A stretch of 64,000 nt of DNA from Symbiodinium natans (taxonomy: Eukaryota > Sar > Dinophyceae > Suessiales > Symbiodiniaceae), in the NCBI GenBank assembly GCA_905221605.1, contig CAJNDS010002168.1:622233-686232 (forward strand), read 5' to 3'. A program made the translations under genes and the position numbers. A model generated the notes under the pieces. The model had not been told where the DNA came from, did no database searches, and saw nothing but the letters and a program-made list of their open reading frames with translations. Shown here one piece after another: positions 33,101 to 40,770 of this stretch. The number at the start of each line of letters is the position of its first letter. Within the stretch, counting starts at the first letter, position 1.

Positions 33101-35420
33101 GAACAGTCCTTCATCGGGATTATAGTACTAGGCTGCCCAGTAACCTAGGCTTAAAAAGGGTACCCTTGTTTGCTTAAAGGGGTTTATAAGGGAACCTAAA
33201 CCCCCCAAAAAGGGAATAAGGGTACTACTGGGCATCCTAGAGTACCTCCCCCCACCCTCTAAACCCCATTATAATCCCTATTAAGGGGCCACCGTTCCTT
33301 CTTAGACTTGAGACTTGAGACTTTAGGGTTTGGGGTTTAGGGTTTAGGGTTAAGAAATTAAGAATAACAGGAAACCAAGACAAAGAATAACAACAATGAT
33401 TAGGGGTCCAAGAATCCAGATTCAAGAGTCCTGGGGATCTTGCTTCTTGACTCTGGGCGGCGCCAGGCTTTAGCCACAAAAACAAAAACACAGTAGTAAT
33501 AACAACAATGATTTTTAATATTATGAGTACAATCATTAATTATGACTATTTTGTTTATAAGAATAAGAACAGCAATATAATCATACTAGTAAACTCGGTT
33601 GGCCCCGAAAACCCTCAAAAAAATGACTTGCTCCTTAGTCTTGGATGCAATGAGGAAATACTTTCTGTATCCCAAGGGCCTAGCCAAAGAACTGAACAGT
33701 TTACAACTTCAGGGCGCCAAAGGCAGAGGTAGAGGAGGCCCAAGGCAGAGAGAGTTTGAGGAGGCCTTTTCCACCAAGGGAGATACCCTAAACCCTAAAC
33801 CCTAAACCCTAAACCCTAAACCCTAAACCCTAAACCCTAAACCCTAAACCCTACACGGATTATATGTATTTCGACCAAAGCGGCGTAGGCAAGGCTTGGG
33901 CCCAAGTTTTTTTTACTTGCGCGTATAGGCGGAGAGGCTTGCCTCTTATGAACATGCAAATCTTCTGAGGCGCTTTGGGTTAAAAACGTGGAGAGGCCTC
34001 TCCACAGGGTTTAGGGTTTAGGGTTTAGGGTTTAGGGTTTAGGGTTTAGGGCCGACATAGTCGTAAAATTGATGGAAAGCCTCCTTGAAGCAAGCTCGAT
34101 TAGTAAGGCAGCTGCAGATTTCTCTTCAGACGTGGAAGGCCGTTTGCATGGCCGAAGGGGCAAGGGCCGAAAAAAAGAGTGAAAAAGGCTGCGAATACAC
34201 ACATCCATATATCCCAAAGCAACGTAACATGCCTTAGTTGTCCAGTAACCTGGGGGAATTCAGTTGTTCACCTTTGGGTTATAAGGGGATGATACTACCT
34301 CAAAAAGGTTGAAGGTTACCTACTCTACTACTAGGATGCGTATGGGCGTCTTATGCCACTGGTAGGCGTTCCGAAGGCGACCTGCGCCGAGCGAGTGATG
34401 AGGCCGCAGGGATGTTCACTGATTGGGCAGAGAGGGGCCCTTGACAAACAGGGTTTAGGGCTTAGTGTTTTACAGGGTTTTGGGCATCTTGAAACGTCTT
34501 GAGCTCAAGACGCCAAACCGAAGAGGGAATGAAGATCGAAGATTCTGGACCGATTTTTCCGGGAATCTTCAATTTTCGATCGACGACCTGGCGTCTTAAA
34601 CTCGAGACGTTTCACGACGAGGGGGGGGACAATCGAAGATTCCAGGGAATTGTCTCCCGACAATCGTCGATCTCCAATCCTTGATTTGGAGTGTTGAGCG
34701 CAAGACGCTTCAAGACGAGAGCTGGAGACGTCAATCTTCGTCTGTGGACTCAGGAGTAACCTAGGAATAAAAATGGCACCCTTAGTTGGTTTAAAGGGAT
34801 CTCCGATCTTCAGTTGAGGGTCTGGAAGCTCAAAACGCTCAAGGCCAGAGATCTTAGATGGTTGAAAACCATCTAAGAACATGTATCTTGGGGGGCCGGC
34901 AGGGGGGGGGGGGGACAGATTGCACAGGAACAAGTACATGCGCACAATATGCATACCTCAACCCCACCCCTAAACCCTAACTTTGGGGCTTTCGGGGCTT
35001 TCGCCCGCGGCACGCTGATGCCCATCGATGCCGTCCCGGAGTGGATGAGCAGGAGCACTAGGATCTTGCGCCAAGCCTTCTTACTGCTTAGTCGGGAATG
35101 AGGGTTGACTTGGGTACCTTCTAGAACCTCTTAAAGGGTGTATATATGTGTATATATATATATATGTATATGTGTATGTATATGTAATGTAGATGTAGAT
35201 GTAGATGTAGATGTAGATGTAGATGTAGATGTAGATGTAGATGTATACTTATTCATTTACATTCGACTATATATATATATATACACATACACATATATGT
35301 ACACAGGGGGATGGAAGGTGCCTACTTCCCTAATTCCCTACCAAGAACCAGGGGGCCTTTCCATGCCAACTGTGGCTCCAAAACTGCGAGACCCGGTCAG
35401 TTTGGCGACTGAGATTGTAC
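27150..35420 (-). CDS. Multi-pass membrane protein with SHSWH / CIHQ / ERLWCVYE / CDREL motifs, 14 exons, 5' incomplete
   Basis: Exons in order: 35357-35420, 34982-35076, 31548-31687, 30622-30708, 30238-30309, 30025-30061, 29782-29844, 29577-29664, 29406-29489, 29140-29263, 28362-28440, 27911-28002, 27563-27801, 27150-27512 (TGA at 27150-27152). Motifs in order: QFWSHSWHGK, AWRKILVLLLIHSG (membrane), a helix with VALTVMLLVGLQVLP, FILVLLLWRPQ, VFVDRICIHQQDPALKAEGI, VMFDRSWAERLWCVYELAAF, helices LLTVATFSMVVAALP and LIVLTVIVVTFWASLAMRGF, CWCCENGHVHP, CDREL, WFGSVETFEDSV, and two C-terminal helices. From memory, unverified, this motif order recurs in a large uncharacterised dinoflagellate family; the ICIHQ and ERLWCVYEL parts recall TIR-type folds. 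Donors are GT, GC (at least five) and GA. Phase is consistent except at 30238/30061. The long intron 31688-34981 may hide exons. Role unknown. Confidence 0.75.
29264..29405 (-). mobile_element. Family 1 copy, an intron, itself interrupted by a telomeric tract
   Basis: Ends are GTAGCCCAGCAGTAC and TTCTTGGGCTACCAAG. About 40 bp near the right end in sense are CCCTAAA/CCCAAAA units (29278-29318) replacing the expected element sequence. Used as intron with GC donor (ATC|GCATC) and AAG|GTATG acceptor, it joins ENKLI to VWGLIVL in a membrane helix region. Confidence 0.7.
29490..29576 (-). mobile_element. Element family 8, forming an intron
   Basis: An 87-nt intron of the membrane-protein gene equals a copy of an element also found at 28578-28660 (shared TTTCAGTTCTATAGGGGATT and CCAAAAAGTG). 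It starts with a GA donor (AGT|GAAGAC) and ends CAACTAAG. Confidence 0.6.
29665..29781 (-). mobile_element. Inverted-repeat element family 1 (TTGGTAGCCCAGTAAC), copy that exactly forms an intron
   Basis: The 117-nt intron between exons 29782-29844 and 29577-29664 is one copy of this family: inner ends TTGGTAGCCC and GGGCTACTCAG plus a repeated GTTG(G)C on both sides. Splicing from GA|GTTGC to CAG|GTTGG restores GAG-TTG-GCA (E-L-A) in the motif WCVYELAAF. Other copies: 4192-4303, 23579-23695, 25661-25855, 29264-29405 (also an intron), with a partial match at 22048-22075. The inside shares a T-run/GGTT core. Confidence 0.8.
30930..31125. repeat. Foldback with C-run arms, right arm split by a telomeric tract
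   Basis: Left arm GGGTTCCCCTACTG, then CCCCCC runs and CTAGGTTCC; right arm GGAACCTAGG, G-runs, then (after CCCTAAA units at 31076-31106) TATAGGGGAACCC. Removing the tract makes the arms match. Confidence 0.55.
31150..31262. mobile_element. Inverted-repeat element family 3 (ACCCAAGAGTAACCTAGGAA)
   Basis: Left end GACCCAAGAGTAGCC, right end GGAATAAGGGCCTACTCCGG then GTCCTGG; core has GGTTTAAAGGGGCTTATAAG. Copies near 10008-10090, 18830-18930, 19905-20010, 21869-21985, 33129-33240, 34735-34800, 42000-42118 and 55125-55225. About 110 bp, non-coding. Confidence 0.7.
31714..32487. mobile_element. Candidate 770-bp non-autonomous DNA transposon with subterminal motif arrays
   Basis: Left end TTCTTGGGTTAGCTATAC and right end TCTAGCTATACCAAGG are rough inverted repeats. 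Inside the left end GTAACGGAAAC-like motifs occur about nine times in one orientation (31741, 31766, 31789, 31809, 31852, 31874, 31896, 31918, 31943). Inside the right end the inverse GTTTCYGTTAC occurs about six times (32333, 32361, 32384, 32406, 32432, 32452). Such arrays are typical of transposase-binding ends. The centre (32060-32290) holds exon-like and telomeric sequence and a repeated GTCGCCCGGATCTC (32124, 32291). No transposase was seen. It sits just before an exon of the membrane-protein gene. Confidence 0.6.
32755..32858. mobile_element. Inverted-repeat element family 4 (GGGATGTTCCCCC)
   Basis: Ends TTGGGATGTTCTCCC and GGGGGGAACATCTCAA. Copies at 28497-28706 and 33090-33305, each holding another element, and a partial one at 9060-9165. 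In 33090-33305 a family 3 copy (33129-33240) sits between two AGTAC sequences, a likely 5-bp target duplication. Confidence 0.65.
33599..34182 (+). CDS. Short plus-strand gene end, nested in an intron of the membrane-protein gene
   Basis: Exons 33929-33969 (acceptor with a T-run, reads AERLASYEHANLL) and 34050-34182 (ADIVVKLMESLLEASSISKA, then a basic RRGKGRKKE tail, TGA at 34180-34182) join in phase. Upstream, 33599-33758 is open and reads YFLYPKGLAKELNSLQLQGA, then an RGRGG segment and REFEE; a GC donor after FEE gives a smooth join. The last intron ends in TTTAGGG repeats that supply its AG. The segment 33370-33600 upstream is AT-rich and shows no start. Antisense of 34050-34150 is also open, so strand is not certain. 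A charged, helical, RGG-bearing protein, unrecognised. Confidence 0.4.
34490..34880. repeat. Palindrome cluster
   Basis: Contains the 18-bp palindrome CGTCTTGAGCTCAAGACG (34494-34511), a GATCGAAGATTC/GAATCTTC...CGATC stem (34531-34581), repeated AAGACG and GAAGATC motifs, a family 3 element (34735-34800) and the hairpin CTTAGATGGTT-GAA-AACCATCTAAG (34853-34877). The 149-codon minus ORF across it is made of these repeats. Confidence 0.65.
35138..35305. repeat. TATATG and GATGTA microsatellites inside an intron-forming element
   Basis: TATATATG units at 35138-35185, about nine GATGTA units at 35190-35243, TA/CACATA at 35265-35305. They sit between inverted arms (GGGAATGAGG 35095, CCCTAATTCCCTACC 35328) in the first intron of the membrane-protein gene model. 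Confidence 0.9.
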
Positions 35421-36333
35421 CTGGGCTTCTAGGGTTTAGGGTTTAGGGTTTAGGGTTTAGGGTGTGGAGCTGAGGGTTCAGGGTTTTAGGGTTTAAGGTT
35501 CAGGGTTCATCTGGCTTGGTTTGTTTGTTGCAGCCGCAAATTCCAAGACCAAGGGGGTAGGGCTGGGCCGCTGGCGGCAGCTAGAATCAAGGGACTAAAG
35601 GGGGAACCTTGGGCGTTATTTTAGGGGTTATATTGGGGGCTACTGAGGTATATAGGGACCATATAAGGTAATTCCAAGGGTCCCTTCTAGGGGTCCCTCC
35701 TTGTACCCCTTAACAGAAGCAAATGTCCTTGAATTTGGTTGTACATACATACATGCTCGAACTGAAGCACTACATGGGGTAGTTCCCTGACTTAGGGTCC
35801 TTTTTTACAGGGTCCTTCTAGCAAGGATGCCGTACTATATAGGAGGCCCAGCAAGGGAACCTAAACGCTAAAAACCCTAGACCCCGGACCCCGGACCCTA
35901 AACCCTAAACCTTAAATCCACATCCCTTAGCTGGAGTAGTAAGTGGGCCTTCCCGACCTGAGCAGCCCAAGACGAAGAATTACAGGGTTTCCTACAGTCA
36001 CTTCCCATGGGCGTTTAGGGTACTGTACCCTAAACCCTAAACCCCAAACCCTCAACCCAAAACCCTAGAGTTAGGGCTTAGGATTCAGGGTTTACGGTTT
36101 AGGGTGGCATATAGCACCCACCCCGAAGATTGCAGCGCACCCGGTGCAAAGCGACGTCCCCGGTCCCCTTAGAAAAAAACAAATGGTGACTGTGATATTT
36201 CCTTGGGTTTTATCTAAATGAAACCAAAAAAACTTAAGGGTGGCTATATAAACCCCAAAACCCCAAATCCTAAGCCCGAAGCCCTAAACCCTAAACCCCA
36301 AACCCCAAACCCTAAGCCCTAAACCCTATGAAC

Positions 36334-36599
36334 TGGAGGCCGCTGGAAGAAGACCGAGGTGCAGGTTTGTCTTGCGGTCGTTTCCGCGCAAGGCCTGTCT
36401 AGGAGCTTCCCATTTCGAGCATGCGCCAGGTTTAGAGTGTGGGGTTAGGGCCGGTTAGGGTTATAGGGTTTAGGGTTTAGGGTTCAGGGTTCAGGGTTTA
36501 GGGTTTAGGTTTTAGGGTTTAGGGTACAAGGTCAATATTGACATGGCCTACGCTGCGGATCCAGGCTCCCTGGAAATCCCACACCCTGACGCCCCAAAC
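36334..36599 (-). CDS. Two minus-strand exons
   Basis: 36543-36599 (57 nt, phase 0/0, acceptor GATGCAG, donor GTCAAT) reads VWGVRVWDFQGAWIRSVGH, somewhat like a WD-repeat strand. 36334-36394 (61 nt, acceptor GACAG, donor GTTCAT) reads ALRGNDRKTNLHLGLLPAAS. Phase is compatible (0 into 0). They could be 5' exons of an independent gene or of one continuing toward 35420. Another open stretch with a T-run acceptor lies at 36118-36171. Confidence 0.4.
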
Positions 36600-36779
36600 C
36601 TGCATCGCCGATCCAGGGCATGCGCAACCCCCAAGCCCTGAACCCTAAACCCTAAACCCCTAAACCCTAAACTCTAAAGCCCTGAATAAGCCCTAAACTG
36701 AAATTCCGGATAACCCTCAACCACCCCAGACACCCAGAATGAGACCTAATTTCCAAAACCGGGACTCCGAACCCTAAAC

Positions 36780-37210
36780 CCCCAAAGCCTAGACTAGACC
36801 CAAGAGTCAGTTAGCATATACCATTTCCATTTTCTAACCATGCCCACCCCCCTAGCACCTAAACCATAACAACCTATACCTCAACCCTAAACCCACCCAA
36901 CATCCATAGGTAGAACCCTAGGAATAACTCACATGAAGACCCAAAACCATAACAACCTATACCCCAATGCCCACAAGGTGGAACCACTAGAAGACCCATA
37001 CACCACCACATAGAGAAACCCCAACCTCAACATCATACACCAATACTCCCATAGAAAAACCCATATTCCCAACCCGAAATCCCTAACCCTAGAAAATGGA
37101 CATGGTCATCTAAAATACTTTTACAAGAATAGGAATAAGGTTTAGGGATAAGGTAGGAATAAGAAACAAGAATAATATTATTTCAACAAAATAATATTAT
37201 TATTGGTTTG
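36780..37210. other. A/C-rich spacer 3' of the AT-rich ORF
   Basis: No telomeric tract; low-complexity AC-rich sequence with repeated AACAACCTATACC (36868, 36951). Ends in AATAATATTATT. No exon seen. Confidence 0.6.
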
Positions 37211-37224
37211 TTATTTAGGCTTGA

Positions 37225-37518
37225 CTAGTTCGCTGTATTCTTCTCAATGTCCTTAATACTTTTATTCAACCACTCAACAGCATTTTTTGGTTTCACATCT
37301 AAATATTTAGTGTCTGTGAGACCCCCACATTGACAAAGTATTTCAGTATGCTCAATCAGATCCGAGTATTGTTTTATTAACTTTTTATCTTCGGAGATTT
37401 CACCTTCTAAAAAAGATATATCGCGCCTAACATTCAAGACATCTTCTTGGTCAAAAACACTTTCATAAACTTTAAGCAACTTACATAGCTCCTTAATTCC
37501 TAGAGCATACATATCCAT
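37225..37518 (-). CDS. AT-rich uninterrupted 97-codon ORF, helical protein of unknown origin
   Basis: Single ORF from ATG at 37518 to a TAG at 37225-37227. The protein is acidic/lysine-rich and helical (KELCKLLKVYESVF, DISFLEGEISEDKKLIKQY), has a CQCGG motif near residue 63 and ends KSIKDIEKNTAN. Codons use A and T freely, unlike the GC-rich exons around it, and there is no intron. It is followed by A/T-rich sequence with an AATAATATTATT palindrome (37187-37200) and preceded only 20 bp upstream by a telomeric tract starting near 37530. No family recognised. It may be an acquired gene (virus- or bacterium-derived) or a fragment; its composition is the only evidence for transfer. Confidence 0.6.
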   Translation of the reverse strand: MDMYALGIKELCKLLKVYESVFDQEDVLNVRRDISFLEGEISEDKKLIKQYSDLIEHTEILCQCGGLTDTKYLDVKPKNAVEWLNKSIKDIEKNTAN

Positions 37519-37673
37519 AACCGCAGAGCCAAAACCCTTGAACCTTGAACCCTGAACCCTGAACCCTAAACCCTACACCCTAAACCCTAAACCCTAGACC
37601 CTAAACCCTAAACCCGAAATCCTAAACCCTAGACCCTAGACCCTAAACCCTCACCAAGGCCTTCCCAAAAAAC

Positions 37674-38317
37674 TTCAGTGGCTGTGATGCCGGCACCGAC
37701 CGTAACATCATGGCTCTCGTGAGCTCCAGGCTCGTGATCAAGGTCTCAAGGCGCCTGTATTTAGGGTTTAGGGTATAGGGTTTTGGGTTTTGGGTTAGGG
37801 AGGTTTTAGCTTTTAGGGTTTAGCGTCTAGAGCTAGCTTACAAGGCTTTGAATTCTGGAGCCCTGCCACGTTTCCACCAGCTCTATCAAACCGACGATTT
37901 AGGGGGGGGGGGGGGGTTGGGGTTTAGGGTTTAGGGTTTAGGGTTTGGGGTTTCACGCTGCTTGAATCTTCAGATTATAAGGACCAAACATAAGGCTAGA
38001 ACAAGCCGTAACGTAACGGTAGTTACCTTTCTTATAGCCCCCACTTAAAAACTACCCATGAACCTCCAGGCCTCTCTGCCTTGGGACACCTTTACACCAT
38101 GAAGTGTGTTGGCCCTCTCCTAAGGTACGAGGCTCCCCTAAACCCTAAACCCTAAACCCTGAACCCTAAACCCTAAACCCTGAACCCTAAACCCTAAACC
38201 CTAAACCCTACACCCTAAACCCTAAACACGAAACCCTAAACCCTCTTTGAAGGGCACAAGGCTCCACCAGGTAGGGCAAGAAAGAATGCGGGATTTGGGG
38301 GTGTCGACGGTTGAAAG
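37674..38317 (-). CDS. Three minus-strand exons
   Basis: 38242-38317 (reads RRHPQIPHSFLPYLVEPCA), 37842-37882 (LVETWQGSRIQSL, donor GTAAGC) and 37674-37754 (RLETLITSLELTRAMMLRSV). All have AG acceptors and GT donors; 38242 and 37674 sit between a CCCTAAA tract on their left and a TTTAGGG tract on their right. Phase is not continuous across all three, so an exon is missing. They lie upstream of the AT-rich ORF on the same strand. Product unrecognised. Confidence 0.45.
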
Positions 38318-38479
38318 CTGAGATCGGGCTTTAGGGGCTGTAGACCCTAAACCCTAAACCCTAAACCCTAAACCCTAAACCCTAAACCCTAAACCCTAAA
38401 CCCTAAACCCTAAACCCTAGGGCTTAAGGTTCGGTAAACCCCTAAACCCTAAATAGCCCATGGGTGAAAGTCTGGTGTC

Positions 38480-38686
38480 GGAACACCTGAGCCCAAAAAG
38501 CCCCTGCAGCCCTAGACCAATGTTGGTTGCGGGCACGGAGCGGTCCTTTGGTTCCATAAACCGAAGAGTTTCGTACTTATTGTTGCGGACTTCGGTACCC
38601 CAAACCTTCGAAAGCATGGTTTTTCTGCGCCCTACTTCCAGAATAGTACTAGAAGTGCTTCGGTTCTGCAACTTAACCCTGAACAC
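38480..38686 (-). CDS. Open minus-strand segment, possible exon(s)
   Basis: About 69 codons open on the minus strand, reading TSSTILEVGRRKTMLSKVWG and NNKYETLRFMEPKDRSVPAT. A GTTTGG donor near 38603 and an AG acceptor near 38670 could divide it. The plus strand is open over the same stretch, so strand and borders are weak. Confidence 0.3.
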
Positions 38687-38944
38687 TAAACTCTAAACTG
38701 CCTAAAACTCTGTAACGGCGTAGGGCCTATTTGGGTCTTAGGAATTTGCTTGGGGGAGTCTGAGACGTTGAGGCCTCCATATGATAGACGAGAGAAGGAG
38801 GCAACCTGCCTGAACTAATGTAGTTCCTGCCCTAAGAAGGTAATTGCTGCATAGGCGCCTGTAGGTAAACCCTCAACTATAGACTTCTTGACCCTAAACC
38901 CTAAACCCTAAACCCTAAAACCCTAAACCCTAAACCCACCTCCC

Positions 38945-39076
38945 TCAACAGTGACATGGATGCCTCAGCATATCTTCGGATGCTGCGGCCATGGCGGGCG
39001 AGAGTGCGAAGGATAAAAACTGGGCACGCCGCACGAATTCTGCTCTTGAGCCTGCCGATCTCCAGGCTCAGTCCAG
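38945..39076. CDS. Probable exon, strand unclear
   Basis: About 130 nt open on both strands. Minus: RLKSRIRAACPVFILRTLAR ending in donor GAG|GTGGGTTTAGG. Plus: acceptor CTCAACAG, reading DMDASAYLRMLRPWRARVRR. The minus reading has the better donor and matches the strand of its neighbours. Confidence 0.35.
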
Positions 39077-39811
39077 GGTTTAGGGTTGAGGCTTTAGGGC
39101 TTAGGTTACCCTAGACCCTAAACCCTAAACCCTAAACCCTACACCCCAAAACCCTAAACCCTAAACCCTGAACCCTAAACCCTAAACCCTAGGGTTTGGG
39201 GTTTCGGGGCTGAGGGGTTTCGGGGCTGAGGGGCGTTTTGGGTCGGGGATAGGGGAAGCAGAGCTTCGCACCACGAGGGCTCTACTGCTCTACACCTGAA
39301 ATAGAGGCCTTAATGATTAGAATGGGGCTTAGGGGGTTATTATAGTGAATATTTATAAGGGGACCATAAAAGCATCCGATTTGTAACTGGTAGTTATTCC
39401 GACCCTATATTGAAACAGTTAGGTAGGATTTGAGGTTAGGCCTTATAGGGCTCCAGGTACTCAACGATTTTTGATGGCTCACTTTCCAGACGGCCTTGGC
39501 GCTCTCCCGGCTGTTGTGGGTTTAGGGTTGCGAGTTTAGGGTTTCGGGTTTGGGGTTTAGGGGATAGGGTTCAGAGCTTAGGGTGTAGGGTTTGGGAATA
39601 GACGACAACCGAGACTGTAAAGGGGAACGAGGCCTTTTGGTCCCGGGTTCTGGGTTTACTTGGGCTAAGGCCTACCCCAAAGCCATAGCACCATAGGGCT
39701 AAACCCTGAAGCCCTGAAAACAGGAATTCCTTGGGCTTGAAAGCAAACAAAAGCAAAATCCAATTCCCAAAAGCGACTGAAGTTTCGGACTAACATGGGG
39801 GCGCAATAGTT

Positions 39812-39898
39812 AGAACAGGGTTTTGGGGGTTATTGTAGTATAATTACAAAGGGACCATCAGGAAGTACTATTCGTAACTATTCCGACCCCTATATTAT
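39812..39898. mobile_element. Element family 9 (GGGGCTATTGTAGTATAATT)
   Basis: Shared block GTATAATTACAAAGGGACCA followed by ATTCCGACCCCTATATT. Copies near 65-150, 4600-4718 (with a G-run), 18590-18665, 39318-39420. About 90 bp, non-coding; clear inverted ends were not fixed. Confidence 0.55.
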
Positions 39899-40249
39899 GC
39901 AGCCGAGTTGCAGCCCCCTCGAACGCAAACCTCGCCCTGGACCCGGCTCGCCGAACAAAGCTCACCCAAGCTTTTCCTCGCACGGCAAAAGGGTCTAGGG
40001 TTTAGAGTTTAGGGTTTAGGGATAGGGCTTAGGGATAGGGTTTAGGGTTTAGGGTTTAGGGTTCAGGGTTCAGGGTTCAGGGTTTAGGGTTTAGGGTTTA
40101 GGGATAGGGTTCAGGGTTTAGGGCCTAGGGGAGGCCCCAGGAACCCCTGCACGCCCCCTTTCGGTTTAGGGTTTCGTCCGTCCGCTTTAGCAAGCCAACC
40201 CAAGAACAGCTTGACGAGGGAGGTCCTTGCTGGAACTGAAACACCTTTT

Positions 40250-40770
40250 TGTACATATATATATATATATGTATGTGTATGTGCATGTACATGTACATAT
40301 ATATATAGCTATAGCGTGTGTGTGTGTGTGTGTCTCTGTGTGTCTGTGTGTGTGTGTCTCTGTGTGTGTGTGTCTGTGTGTGTGTGTGTGTGTGTGTCTG
40401 TGTGTGTGTGTGTGTGTGTGTGTCTGTGTGTGTGTGTGTGTCTGTGTGTGTGTCTGTGTGTGTGTGTGTCTGTGTGTGTGTCTGTGTGTGTGTGTGTGTG
40501 TGTGTCTGTGTGTGTGTGTGTGTGTGTGCGTGCGTGTGCGTGTGTGTGTGTGTGTATGTCATGTCTTGTGTATGTATGTATGTATGTCTGTATGTATGTG
40601 TGTATGTATGTATGTATAATCTAATATAATATAATACAATATCATATAATATAATAGAATATAGTATAATAAAAAAATTAAAATATAAATATAAATATAA
40701 ATATATATATAAATATATTATTTATTTAAATTTATATACATACACCGATTATATATTATATATATAGACA
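40250..40770. repeat. TA / TG / TATG microsatellite block and AT-rich stretch
   Basis: TA repeats at 40256-40306, TG with C interruptions at 40315-40555, TATG at 40568-40618, then about 140 bp of AATAT/ATAAAT. Cysteine/valine and histidine/threonine ORFs here are spurious. Confidence 0.95.

Noticed and set aside
36790-37100. Spaced AACAACCTATACC repeats as a CRISPR array
   Set aside because: Only two imperfect copies with unequal spacing in a eukaryotic context.
40125-40624. Cys/Val and His/Thr repeat proteins
   Set aside because: Translations of a TG microsatellite in every frame.
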